In this document: in pieces, positions 1 through 10,689 of the stretch
Position numbering within the stretch: the stretch's first letter is position 1
Layout of the letters: each line of letters begins with the position of its first letter
From: Pseudofulvimonas gallinarii
Lineage (GTDB): Bacteria; Pseudomonadota; Gammaproteobacteria; Xanthomonadales; UBA2363
Assembly: GCF_004343305.1 (NCBI RefSeq)
Contig: NZ_SMAF01000002.1
Span: 204,137-268,136 of the forward strand
Length of the DNA stretch: 64,000 nucleotides
Reading direction: 5' to 3'
Position numbers and translations under genes: made by a program
Notes under the pieces: generated by a model
What the model saw: the letters and a program-made list of their open reading frames with translations, nothing else
What the model was told of the DNA's origin: nothing
Databases searched by the model: none

Positions 1-32
1 CGTACCGACCCGCACCGCGCTGCGCCCTTGTG

Positions 33-72
33 GACGGGTAGCTTGCTGCCCGCTGCGACCGCCAGGCCGCTG
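33..72. repeat. REP-like palindromic repeat, copy 1
   Basis: This stretch reads GGGTAGCTTGCTGCCCGC followed by a GC-rich tail, and it recurs nearly identically at 43598-43645. The first part folds as a short stem (CGGG/CCCG around a TAGCTTGCTG loop). In this copy the second stem is damaged (GACCGCCAGGCCGC instead of GGCCGCAAGGCCGC). Two distant intergenic copies with paired stems fit a bacterial REP-type element. The family assignment is inferred. Confidence 0.5.
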
Positions 73-156
73 CCAGCAGCCGCATGATGGGATTGCCGCG
101 GCGAATGCGTAGTACTGCCTATCGGGCAAGTATTGCCCCATATTCAGGAGACCGGC

Positions 157-2877
157 GTGCGCCGAACACATCTGCTTTCATCCGTACTGATTCTTGCCTT
201 TGCCGGCACCGCCGCGGTCGAGGCCGCGACTTGCCGGGTGATGCCGACCGGCACCGGCAACGGCTCATCGTGGTCGTCGCCGATGGCCTTGCAGGCGGCG
301 CTGGCCGCGTCGAACTGCGGCGAAATCTGGATCCGCGCCGGCCTGTACAAGCCGGTGCAACCAGCCAATCCGAGCAACCCGACCCAGGCCGAGCGTCGCA
401 TCAGTTTCGTCATCCGTCCCGGCCTGCGCGTGTACGGCGGTTTCGCCGGCAATGAAACCCGCCGCGACCAGCGCGATCCGGCGCAGCACCTGAGCGTGCT
501 TTCAGGCGACATCGACAACGACGACACCACCGATGCCAATGGCATCGTCACCGATCCGCAAGGGGTGCGTTTTTCCAACAGCTACCACGTGCTGTTGATG
601 GACGGCGGCACCGCCGCCGGGCCGATCAACCGCGACACCGTACTCGATGGCGTGGTCATCACCGCCGGCCGCGGCAATGGCAGCTCGTCCGATCGGTTCA
701 ATGTCGGCGGCGGCCTGTTCTGTCGCGCCACCAACAGCGGCCACCGATGCAGCCCGACGCTGCGCGACATCGTGTTCAGCGGCAACGTCGCCGGCTACGG
801 TGCCGCGCTGTACAACCTGGGCATCACCGGCGGTGTCAGCCAGCCTCTGCTTCACCGCGTGCATTTCACCGCCAACCATGCCACCTCGTACGGCGGCGGG
901 ATGGGCAATGACGGCAGCAATGCCGGTGACGCCAGCCCGGTACTGCGTGATGTGCGCTTTACCGGCAACCGCGCCGGCAGTTACGGCGGCGCCATCTACA
1001 GTGATGCCTCCGCCGGCGGCAAAGCCAGCGCCCTGATCGACCAGGTGCAGTTCAGCGGCAACAACGCGACCTACGGCGGCGCCATCTACAACGACTCCAC
1101 AGGCGGTGGCCAGGCACGCCCGGTCATTACCAACGCCACCTTCCAGGGCAACACGGCCAGCAATGACGGCGGCGCGATCTACAACCATGCGAGCAGCTCC
1201 GGCGATGGCCGGGCAACGCTGCGCCATGTCACGTTCAGCGGCAATACCGCGGCGCGCGGCGGCGCCATCGCCAATATCGGTGGCAGCAACAATCCGACCG
1301 GCGCCAACCCGACCCTGAGCAATGTCATCCTGTGGGGCAACCAGGCCAGCCAGCAGGGCGCGGAAATCCACAACCAGAACGCGCAGCCGGTCCTGCGCCA
1401 CAGCATCGTCGCCGGCGGCTGCCCGGCCGGAGCACAGTGCATCGGCGTGCTTGCCGGCAATCCGCTGCTGGGCGCGCTGGCCGACAACGGTGGCTGGTCA
1501 TGGACGATGAAGCCCGGCAACGGCAGCCCGGCGATCAATGCCGCCGCCGACGCCGACTGCCCGGTGATCGACCAGCGCGGTGTGCCGCGCGCGCAAGGCC
1601 TGCGCTGCGACATCGGCGCCTTCGAGGTCGAGGCGGCACCGTGCTACGTGCGCGCCAATGCCGGCGGCAGCAACAACGGCAGCAGCTGGACCAATGCCTA
1701 CACCAGCCTGCAGACGGCGCTGGCCAACAGCAGCTGCGGCGAGATCCGTGTCGCCCGCGGCGTCTACACGCCGACCAGTGGCAGCGACATCAACATCAGT
1801 TTCAATGTCCGTCCCGGGCAGCGCCTGTACGGCGGCTTCGCCGGCAACGAAACAACGCTGCAACAGCGTGACCCGGCGGCCAATCCGACCGTGCTGTCCG
1901 GCGACATCGGCGGCGACGACAGCACCGACGCGCATGGCATCGTGATCAGCACCGCCGATATCGTCGGCAGCAACAGCCATCGGGTAGTGTTGATGGACGG
2001 CAGCACCGGCGCCGGCCCGATCCTGGCCACGACCGTGCTGGACGGCTTTGCCATCACCGCCGGCAGGAGCTTCGACTTCGACGGCGGCGGCCTGTACTGC
2101 CGTGGCAGCGGCGCCGGCAATGAATGCAGTCCGACCCTGACCAACCTGCTGTTCAGCGCCAACATGGGCGTTCAGGGCGGCGGCATCTTCAACGCCGGCG
2201 GCAACGGAGGACGCGCCAATCCCACCGTCAGCAACACCACCTTCCGCAACAACGTCGGCATCTATGGCGGCGGCGGCATGTACAACCAGGGCTGGCAGTC
2301 CGGCGAATCCAGTCCGCTGCTGAGCAACGTCACCTTCATCGGCAACACCTTCAACGCCCTGGTCAATGACGGCGGTTACGGCGGTGTCAGCAGCCCCTGG
2401 CTCAACCATGTCACCTTCAGCGACAACAGCAGCCGCTTCGGTGGCTCTTCGGTGATGAACACGTCGTACAACGGAACCAGCGAACCGGTGTTCAGCAACG
2501 TCATCGCCTGGGGCGGCTTCATGACGATTCCCGACGAGCCGGAGTGCGACATGGAAATCTGCAATCTGCACAACACGCTGGCGACGTTCACCGCCAGCCT
2601 GATCGCCGGTGGCTGCCCGACCGGCGGCCTGTGCGGGCCGGATGTGTCGGGCGCCGATCCGCTGCTGGCGCCGCTGTCGTACAGCGGCGGCGGCGCCCCG
2701 ACCCTGGTGCCGCAACCGCCCAGCCCGGCCATCGACGCCGGCGATGCCGACACCTGCGCCGAACTGGACCAGCGCGGCGTGTCGCGCCCGCAAGGTGGCG
2801 GCTGCGACATCGGCGCCGTCGAGTACCAGCCTGGCGGCGAAGACCGGATCTTCGACAACGGCTTCCAGATGCCCTGA
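157..2877 (+). CDS. Secreted right-handed beta-helix protein with two duplicated choice-of-anchor-Q-like halves
   Basis: A large exported or surface protein of about 906 residues and unknown ligand. I place the start at the GTG at 157 because AGGAG sits 6 bases upstream and the first 23 residues then form a signal peptide ending VEA; the TTG at 133 is less likely. Many short repeats of the type FSGNxAxYGGAIYN are typical of a parallel beta-helix. The protein is two homologous halves. Each opens with a Cys-containing block (NGSSW...AL..S.CGEI..A.G.Y), continues with YGGFAGNET and LSGDI, and closes with DQRGV..(C)DIGA.E. The second half begins near residue 495. The C-terminus reads RIFDNGFQMP, like the IFADGFED tail of the protein ending at 48471. 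Function (adhesin, polysaccharide binding) cannot be fixed from sequence. Confidence 0.85.
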   Translation: MRRTHLLSSVLILAFAGTAAVEAATCRVMPTGTGNGSSWSSPMALQAALAASNCGEIWIRAGLYKPVQPANPSNPTQAERRISFVIRPGLRVYGGFAGNETRRDQRDPAQHLSVLSGDIDNDDTTDANGIVTDPQGVRFSNSYHVLLMDGGTAAGPINRDTVLDGVVITAGRGNGSSSDRFNVGGGLFCRATNSGHRCSPTLRDIVFSGNVAGYGAALYNLGITGGVSQPLLHRVHFTANHATSYGGGMGNDGSNAGDASPVLRDVRFTGNRAGSYGGAIYSDASAGGKASALIDQVQFSGNNATYGGAIYNDSTGGGQARPVITNATFQGNTASNDGGAIYNHASSSGDGRATLRHVTFSGNTAARGGAIANIGGSNNPTGANPTLSNVILWGNQASQQGAEIHNQNAQPVLRHSIVAGGCPAGAQCIGVLAGNPLLGALADNGGWSWTMKPGNGSPAINAAADADCPVIDQRGVPRAQGLRCDIGAFEVEAAPCYVRANAGGSNNGSSWTNAYTSLQTALANSSCGEIRVARGVYTPTSGSDINISFNVRPGQRLYGGFAGNETTLQQRDPAANPTVLSGDIGGDDSTDAHGIVISTADIVGSNSHRVVLMDGSTGAGPILATTVLDGFAITAGRSFDFDGGGLYCRGSGAGNECSPTLTNLLFSANMGVQGGGIFNAGGNGGRANPTVSNTTFRNNVGIYGGGGMYNQGWQSGESSPLLSNVTFIGNTFNALVNDGGYGGVSSPWLNHVTFSDNSSRFGGSSVMNTSYNGTSEPVFSNVIAWGGFMTIPDEPECDMEICNLHNTLATFTASLIAGGCPTGGLCGPDVSGADPLLAPLSYSGGGAPTLVPQPPSPAIDAGDADTCAELDQRGVSRPQGGGCDIGAVEYQPGGEDRIFDNGFQMP

Positions 2878-2924
2878 TAACCGGCTGTCCCGGCCCGATC
2901 AGGCCGGACCCGCCGTGACCGGTC

Positions 2925-2964
2925 GCACAACCGCCGCCCGCACCCCGGGCGGCGGTTGTGCTTT
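2925..2964 (+). terminator. Hairpin terminator after the beta-helix gene
   Basis: A perfect 15-bp stem (GCACAACCGCCGCCC pairing with GGGCGGCGGTTGTGC) with a 7-base loop is followed by TTTG, 47 bases after the stop codon. The stem is very strong but the T-run is short. Confidence 0.7.
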
Positions 2965-3011
2965 GCCGGCCCGGTTCATCCACTGCCGCTATACTCCCGG
3001 CTGCAACACAC

Positions 3012-3202
3012 ACGGTGGGAGAAGCCGGTCCGGCCGGCTGCCGAAGGCGCAAACGCCCGTAATCGCTCAGGCCCGATACCACCGCAGCGGCAAACACTCT
3101 GGAGAGACCGACCGGCCTGGCCGGAACCGGCGCCGAAGGGGCACGAGGCAGGCGGACGCAGGTCCGGTCGCCTCCAAACTCTCAGGCAAAAGGACAGAGG
3201 GG
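3012..3202 (+). promoter_or_regulatory. Tandem glycine riboswitch upstream of gcvP
   Basis: Two glycine-aptamer-like units lie in series. The first (about 3012-3085) has GGTGGGAGAAGCC, GCCGAAGGCGCAA and CGCTCAGGC. The second (about 3094-3202) has CTCTGGAGAGACC, GCCGAAGGGGCA, CTCTCAGGCAAAAGGACAG and AGGG. These are the recognisable conserved core blocks of the glycine riboswitch family, joined by the short linker usual for the tandem form. It ends 92 bases before the gcvP start codon. In this family glycine binding usually turns on glycine-cleavage genes, so substrate-induced gcvP expression is expected; the on-switch direction is inferred. Confidence 0.93.
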
Positions 3203-3294
3203 CACGCGGGAGCCGGCGCAGCCATGCGTCATCCCGACAACACCCGCGCGCCTGCGTGCGCCGACGATGCCCCTCCACTTCCCGGAACGCCGCC

Positions 3295-6192
<2,898 letters not shown>

Positions 6193-6220
6193 GCGCCTGC
6201 GGCCGCACCGGCAACACCCG

Positions 6221-6247
6221 CACGGCCACCCTCATCGGGTGGCCGTG
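6221..6247 (+). terminator. Hairpin terminator after gcvP
   Basis: An 11-bp perfect stem (CACGGCCACCC with GGGTGGCCGTG) around a TCATC loop lies 29 bases past the gcvP stop. No U-tract follows, so it may be Rho-assisted or only protect the mRNA end. Confidence 0.55.
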
Positions 6248-6327
6248 TGCCATCCGGGTGGCGGTCACGGTATAGCCAATGTGAGCGAGCCCCTTGATCC
6301 GTGGGCGGTTTCCGGCGGCATCCCCAG

Positions 6328-6365
6328 CGTCATCCACACGCCTGTGCACAGAATCCGTGGATAAC
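6328..6365. repeat. Partial copy of the DnaA-box-like repeat
   Basis: CGTCATCCACACGCCTGTG followed by CACAGAATCCGTGGATAAC resembles the 3' half of the three full copies at 7653-8492. It has the same outer arms (GTCATCCAC and GTGGATAAC) but a different core, and no GAATACAAACTCGCC box. It lies between gcvP and the deacetylase gene. Confidence 0.6.
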
Positions 6366-6449
6366 TTGCCGCCGCCGGTTGTGCATCAGGATCCCCGGCA
6401 GGCAACCGGCGGCGGCACTATGATCGGCGCTGGTTTACGGACCGCGCGC

Positions 6450-7415
6450 ATGTCGAGAATCCTGCTGCTGCTTTCCCTGCTGGCCTGCTTCGCGGCGCAC
6501 GCCACCGAACCGGACCGGCGCATCGCCATCACCATCGACGACCTGCCCTGGCAGCGCATGGGCACCACGCCCGCCGGCGAGGTCGCCGGCCGGCACCGGC
6601 AGCTGATGGCGCTACTCAGGCAGGCCGGCGTACCGGCCACCGGGTTCGTCAACGAAGGCAAGCTGGAAGTCGACGGAGTCGTCCAGCCCGAGCGGCTCGC
6701 GATGCTGCGCGACTGGCTTGTTGCCGGTTTCGAACTGGGCAACCACACGCACGGCCACCTCGACCTGCATGCGGTCGGCCTCGATGCCTACCGGGACGAC
6801 ATCCTCAAAGGCGAGCGCGTGTTGCGTCCGCTGCTCGCCGGATTCGGCCAGGTGCCGCGCTGGTTCCGTCATCCCTACCTGCGCGCCGGGCGCACGCGCG
6901 AGGATCGCGCCGCGCTGGAAGCCTTTCTTTCTGGCCACGACTACCGCATCGCGCCGGTGACCGTGGACAACGGCGAATGGGTCTGGGCGTTCGCCTATGC
7001 CAACGTGCTCGACGAAGAACCCGATACGCCCGGGCGCGCGGCCACGCTCGAGCGCCTGCGTCGTGGCTACATCCCGTACATGCTCGACAAGGTCGACTAC
7101 TTCGAGAAGCAGTCGCAGGCGCTGCTGGGTTACGCCCTGCCGCAGGTCTGGCTGCTGCACGCCAACGAACTCAACGCCGTCGCCTACGCAGACCTCGTCT
7201 CCGGCGTACAGCGGCGCGGCTACCGCGTTGTGACGCTGGAAGAAGCGATGCGGGACCCGGCCTACGATCGCGGCGCCGAAGGCTATGACGGCCGCTACGG
7301 ACCCAGCTGGCTGCACCGCTGGGCGATGGGCGAAGGCAGGCGCGGCGACTTCTTCGCCGGCGAGCCGGTGGTACCGAAGTGGGTGCTCGAACTGGCGCGC
7401 GTGGAGTCGGAGTAG
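6450..7415 (+). CDS. Secreted polysaccharide deacetylase (NodB-type)
   Basis: A predicted metal-dependent carbohydrate esterase that would remove N- or O-acetyl groups from a cell-wall or extracellular polysaccharide. The chosen ATG gives a signal peptide (MSRILLLLSLLACFAAHA) and 321 residues; an in-frame ATG at 6420 is possible but puts ten residues ahead of it. NodB motifs are visible: TIDDLPW (motif 1 with the metal and base aspartates), GNHTHGHLDLH (metal-binding histidines) and FRHPYLRAG (motif 3). The C-terminal third, after the WLLHANELN block, is less conserved. No partner gene adjoins, so the substrate is unknown. Confidence 0.88.
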   Translation: MSRILLLLSLLACFAAHATEPDRRIAITIDDLPWQRMGTTPAGEVAGRHRQLMALLRQAGVPATGFVNEGKLEVDGVVQPERLAMLRDWLVAGFELGNHTHGHLDLHAVGLDAYRDDILKGERVLRPLLAGFGQVPRWFRHPYLRAGRTREDRAALEAFLSGHDYRIAPVTVDNGEWVWAFAYANVLDEEPDTPGRAATLERLRRGYIPYMLDKVDYFEKQSQALLGYALPQVWLLHANELNAVAYADLVSGVQRRGYRVVTLEEAMRDPAYDRGAEGYDGRYGPSWLHRWAMGEGRRGDFFAGEPVVPKWVLELARVESE

Positions 7416-7652
7416 CCGGCAACCTGCAGGATCCAGCGAACCGGCATTGCCGCCGCGTGCGCTGCCGGCCGGATTACCCGACCATTGCCGGTACGTCGGG
7501 TAACGACACGACGATGCGGCCCGCGGCGCCCGCTCAGCGATTCGAATGGGTGGAGGCGCCCGCAATCGTGCCAGTGCGCCCCGATCACTCGGCCACCGTG
7601 GCTGTCTACACCGGATCGTGAGCCCGCAGCGCACCCCGCGATGGCGCTACGG

Positions 7653-7758
7653 CGTGAATACAAACTCGCCAATCTGAAGCACGTCGCTGATGTGCTTCGC
7701 TTTTTCCTGCGCGCCCACAGAGTCATCCACAGCGTTGCGCACACGATCCGTGGAAAAC
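7653..7758 (-). repeat. Fixed-spacing DnaA-box-like repeat, copy 1
   Basis: The left box is GTGAATACAAACTCGCCAA and the right block is GTCATCCACAGCGTTGCG then CACACGATCCGTGGAAAAC. Exactly 51 bases lie between CGCC and GTCATCCAC, as in the other two copies. The variable middle of this copy contains a GAAGCAC/GTGCTTC hairpin followed by GCTTTTT. Its right arm is GTGGAAAAC rather than GTGGATAAC. Strand is arbitrary; the arms pair best, with a G-U wobble, on a minus-strand transcript. Confidence 0.8.
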
Positions 7759-7910
7759 ATCGGCACGGTCGTTCTCCGTCCGCGTGTACGCGCCTGGACA
7801 GTCGCGTCCACACAGGCCACCCGCCGCGAGATGCCCGGTGCCGGGCGCGGCGCGACACGCGGATGTCAAGCGTTTCCGCGCACCTCCGCGCACATTTAAG
7901 GGGATGGCCG

Positions 7911-8018
7911 CGGTTGAATACAAACTCGCCAAAGTGAGACACATCCCTGACGCGCATGGATTTTTCCGGCGCACGCACAGACTCGTCCACAGCGTTGCGC
8001 ACACGTTCCGTGGATAAC
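7911..8018 (-). repeat. Fixed-spacing DnaA-box-like repeat, copy 2
   Basis: The left box is TTGAATACAAACTCGCCAA and the right block is CTCGTCCACAGCGTTGCGC, ACACGTTCC and GTGGATAAC. The spacing between the boxes equals that of copies 1 and 3, while the middle roughly 30 bases differ. GTGGATAAC is the reverse complement of GTTATCCAC, one mismatch from the DnaA consensus TTATCCACA over its core. Confidence 0.8.
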
Positions 8019-8385
8019 AGGCGCGCGCGGGCCCCATGCAGGTGCAACCGGATTGAACGATCACGTCCACGCAAGGCATGCGCATCGACGGGGTGGCACC
8101 CTGCGCTTGACGACTGCGTCCACGTGCGTCGCCCGCTCCGGCATAAGGACGGCATGGAGCGGGAAGCGTGCGTCCATCCCACGCCACGCATTCACAACAC
8201 GCACAAGCGTCCACGTCGCACGGGCGCATCGACCAGATCGCAGCCTTGACGGACGATCGCGGCCGGGCCGGGATCCGGCTCAGTGGGGCAAGGACCGCCC
8301 CCCCGGCGGCACCCTCGCCGCGATCCTGGTCAATCCCTGCGCCGGAAATTCACCGCGCGCGCCCTGTGACGACTGCAGCGTCGAG

Positions 8386-8492
8386 GCGTGAATACAAACT
8401 CGCCAAACCGATGAACCGCGTTGACCGTACTGGATTTTCTGGCGACGCCCACAGCGTCATCCACAGCGTTGCGCACACGATCCGTGGATAAC
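8386..8492 (-). repeat. Fixed-spacing DnaA-box-like repeat, copy 3
   Basis: The left box is GTGAATACAAACTCGCCAA and the right block is GTCATCCACAGCGTTGCGC, ACACGATCC and GTGGATAAC. The right block is identical to copy 1 except at the last arm. The middle segment is unlike both other copies although its length is kept. Confidence 0.8.
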
Positions 8493-8761
8493 CTTGCGTG
8501 AGCGAAGGGGCACCGATGCCGCACCCGCACGGCATGGACCTGTCGACGCGCTCACGAGTTCGAAGGGGCGCACGCCGTAGTAGCGCGTCCTCGCAGCGGC
8601 GCTACCGTCACTACGCACGGCAGCGCCATGCCCTGCCGTCGCCCAGATGAAGCTGCGCAAACTCGCCCGTGACCAGACGCGGCAACGAACACACGCAGGA
8701 TGAAAGGCCGTGAAGCACGCAGCTCACGTTTCGCCCCGTCACGAAATAGCCCATGCCACCC

Positions 8762-10192
8762 TCAGGTGCCCGGCCGTGCGGTGGGCTTGGGCTCGGCGAT
8801 TTCCTGGCCCGGCTGGGCGCGGCCGGACATTTCGGCGCCGGCGTCGGGTGCCAGGCGGCGCAGCGAGAACACCGAGCCCAGCGAGATCAACGCGATGGTG
8901 GCGAAGGCCAGCGTGAAGTTGATGCTGTCCCCGACCGGCTGACCGGTGGCGATGCTGGCCAGCGACAGCGCATAGCCGCCGATGGTGACGCCGGTGGCCA
9001 GTGCGATCTGCTGGACCATGGCGGCAAGGCTGCTCGCCTGCGACATGCGCGCCTGGTCGATGTCGGCGTAGATGATCGCGTTGAGGCTGGTGAACTGCAG
9101 CGAGCGGAAGCAGCCGCCGATCAGCAGCACGCCGACCATCATCACGTAAGGCGTGTCGGCGCGGAACAGGCCCAGCGGCACCAGGAACAGCGAGGCGACG
9201 ACAGCGTTGAAAACCAGCACCCGGCGGAAACCGAAGCGCTTGAGGATCCACGCCGCGACGGTCTTCATGAACATGGCCCCGGCCGCACCGGCGAAGGTGA
9301 TCAGGCCCGATTCAAGCGGGTCGTAGCCGAAGCCGAGCTGCAGCATCAGCGGCAGCAGCAGCGGCGTCGCGCCGACGCCGATGCGGAACAGTGCGCCGCC
9401 GAGCACGCCGATGCGGTAGGTCGGCACGCGGAACAGCTCGAGGTTGATCAGCGGATGCGGATGCCGCTTCGCATGCAGGACGTACATCACGAGCAGGCTG
9501 ACGCCGACCACGCTGACGCCCAGCAGGAGCGCGGTGCCGGCCATCTGCCGCCCCAGCATGGACAGGCCGAACATCGTTGCCGCCAGGCCCATGCTCGACA
9601 GGAAGAAACCGACCCAGTCCAGCCGTCCGACCGGACCGTAAAGCTGCGGGATATGCCGCCACGCGAACCAGATGCCGAGCGCGCCGATCGGCAGGTTGAC
9701 CAGGAAGATGTAGCGCCAGTGGCTGTAGGTGGTGATGAAGCCACCGACGACCGGCCCGAGCATCGGCCCGAGCAGCGCCGGCACGGTCAGCCAGCTCAGT
9801 GCGCGCACCAGCTGCGACTTCTCGATACTGCGCAACAGGACCAGTCGGCCGACCGGCACCATCATCGCGCCGCCGATGCCCTGCATGAAGCGCGCGGTGA
9901 TCAGCCCGCCCAGCGTGTGGCTGGCGGCGCAGGCGATCGAGCCGCACATGAACACGGCGATCGCCGCCATGAAGGTGCGCTGCGAACCAAAGCGGTCGGA
10001 CACCCAGCCACTGATGGGAATGAACACCGCCAGCGCGAGCATGTAGGCAGTCAGCGCGAGCTTCAGCACCACCGCTTCCACGCCCAGGTCCGCCGCGATT
10101 TCCGGCAGCGAGGTGGAGATCGCCGTCGACTCCATGTTCTCGATGAACAGGGCGCTGGCAACGATCAGCGGCAGCAGGCGTTCGCGTCTCAC
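8762..10192 (-). CDS. MFS multidrug exporter, DHA2 (EmrB/QacA) type
   Basis: An inner-membrane drug:H+ antiporter of 476 residues. Hydrophobic segments run throughout in a pattern fitting 14 helices. Near the N-terminus ALFIENMESTAISTSLPEIA resembles the D/E-x-T-I-V-N-V-A-L-P motif of DHA2 transporters. GWVSDRFGSQRTF is the MFS motif A loop, and RFMQGIGGAMMVPVGR is the motif B/C region. It stands alone, with about 500 bases of apparently empty sequence upstream and no adaptor (EmrA-like) or regulator gene beside it. The substrate is unknown. Confidence 0.9.
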   Translation of the reverse strand: MRRERLLPLIVASALFIENMESTAISTSLPEIAADLGVEAVVLKLALTAYMLALAVFIPISGWVSDRFGSQRTFMAAIAVFMCGSIACAASHTLGGLITARFMQGIGGAMMVPVGRLVLLRSIEKSQLVRALSWLTVPALLGPMLGPVVGGFITTYSHWRYIFLVNLPIGALGIWFAWRHIPQLYGPVGRLDWVGFFLSSMGLAATMFGLSMLGRQMAGTALLLGVSVVGVSLLVMYVLHAKRHPHPLINLELFRVPTYRIGVLGGALFRIGVGATPLLLPLMLQLGFGYDPLESGLITFAGAAGAMFMKTVAAWILKRFGFRRVLVFNAVVASLFLVPLGLFRADTPYVMMVGVLLIGGCFRSLQFTSLNAIIYADIDQARMSQASSLAAMVQQIALATGVTIGGYALSLASIATGQPVGDSINFTLAFATIALISLGSVFSLRRLAPDAGAEMSGRAQPGQEIAEPKPTARPGT

Positions 10193-10689
10193 CAGGTCCG
10201 GGGCAGGAAAAGGTCAGCCCCGATTGTCGCCCATCAGGATGGCGACAGGGCGAGCGCCGGCTAAATGCCGGTTCGATGTGTCTGCGCGGGATCGCAGGTC
10301 CCCGCCGTCCGATGTTTCCATCGCCGTTGGACGCGCGAGCGCGCGGCAGCTTCCCGCCAGTCATGGGACACTGACGTTCAGGCCTCTATCCACGCAGTGG
10401 AAGGCCGGCGCGCCCTGCACGCCGGCGCGACGAAGCATGCACCGCCGCTGTCCGTCGAGCAGCTGTACCCGTGGGCGTGATCACGAAGCCGTGGCGCCGG
10501 ACGCGCCCCGGTGCCCCGCGGCTGCGCGGTGGCCTGGTACCGACCGCGCTGACGCGACTGTGCGCCCTGCCGCTGCCTGAAGACGCACGGACCGGTGTGC
10601 TGATCCGGCCGAACGGCGCCGAAGGGTCAGAACACGCGAGCGGCGTGAAGGTCGCCCTCCACGCCGCTCGCCGGATCGGTCAAGAACGC
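10193..10689. other. Intergenic region, no gene recognised
   Basis: About 500 bases between two leftward genes. The only structured element I see is the hairpin at 10636-10671. Short open frames here are high-GC shadows with no domain. Confidence 0.5.
10636..10671 (-). terminator. Hairpin downstream of the secreted protein gene
   Basis: A perfect 12-bp stem (GCGAGCGGCGTG with CACGCCGCTCGC) with a 12-base loop lies 18 bases beyond the stop at 10690. On the minus strand it is followed by GTGTTCTGACCC, a weak U-tract. Confidence 0.55.

Larger units (their letters stand above)
7416..8761. other. Gene-poor region with a repeat family
   Basis: About 1.3 kb with no convincing conventional gene on either strand; short open frames here have no recognisable domains. 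It holds three full copies of a roughly 107-bp repeat (listed separately), several loose GCGTCCAC motifs between 7803 and 8214, and a GTAGCGC/GCGCTAC inverted repeat at 8580-8605. In the minus direction the three copies share a short similar peptide frame (STDRVRNAVDD...GEFVF), so a degenerate coding origin cannot be excluded. Confidence 0.6.

Noticed and set aside
2956-3294. N-terminal extension of gcvP upstream of 3295
   Set aside because: It would translate through the glycine riboswitch and gives no P-protein similarity before [10 protein letters not shown].
7653-8492. CRISPR array from conserved repeats with variable interiors
   Set aside because: Only three copies, spaced hundreds of bases apart unevenly, repeat unit over 100 bases and no cas genes.
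7653-8492. Chromosomal replication origin from DnaA-box-like arms
   Set aside because: No dnaA, dnaN or gyrB nearby, no AT-rich unwinding region, and the boxes occur inside a dispersed repeat that also appears after gcvP.
8753-10264. 503-residue frame opposite the MFS exporter
   Set aside because: A high-GC antisense shadow rich in Arg, Gln and His with no domain; the minus-strand frame has clear transporter motifs.
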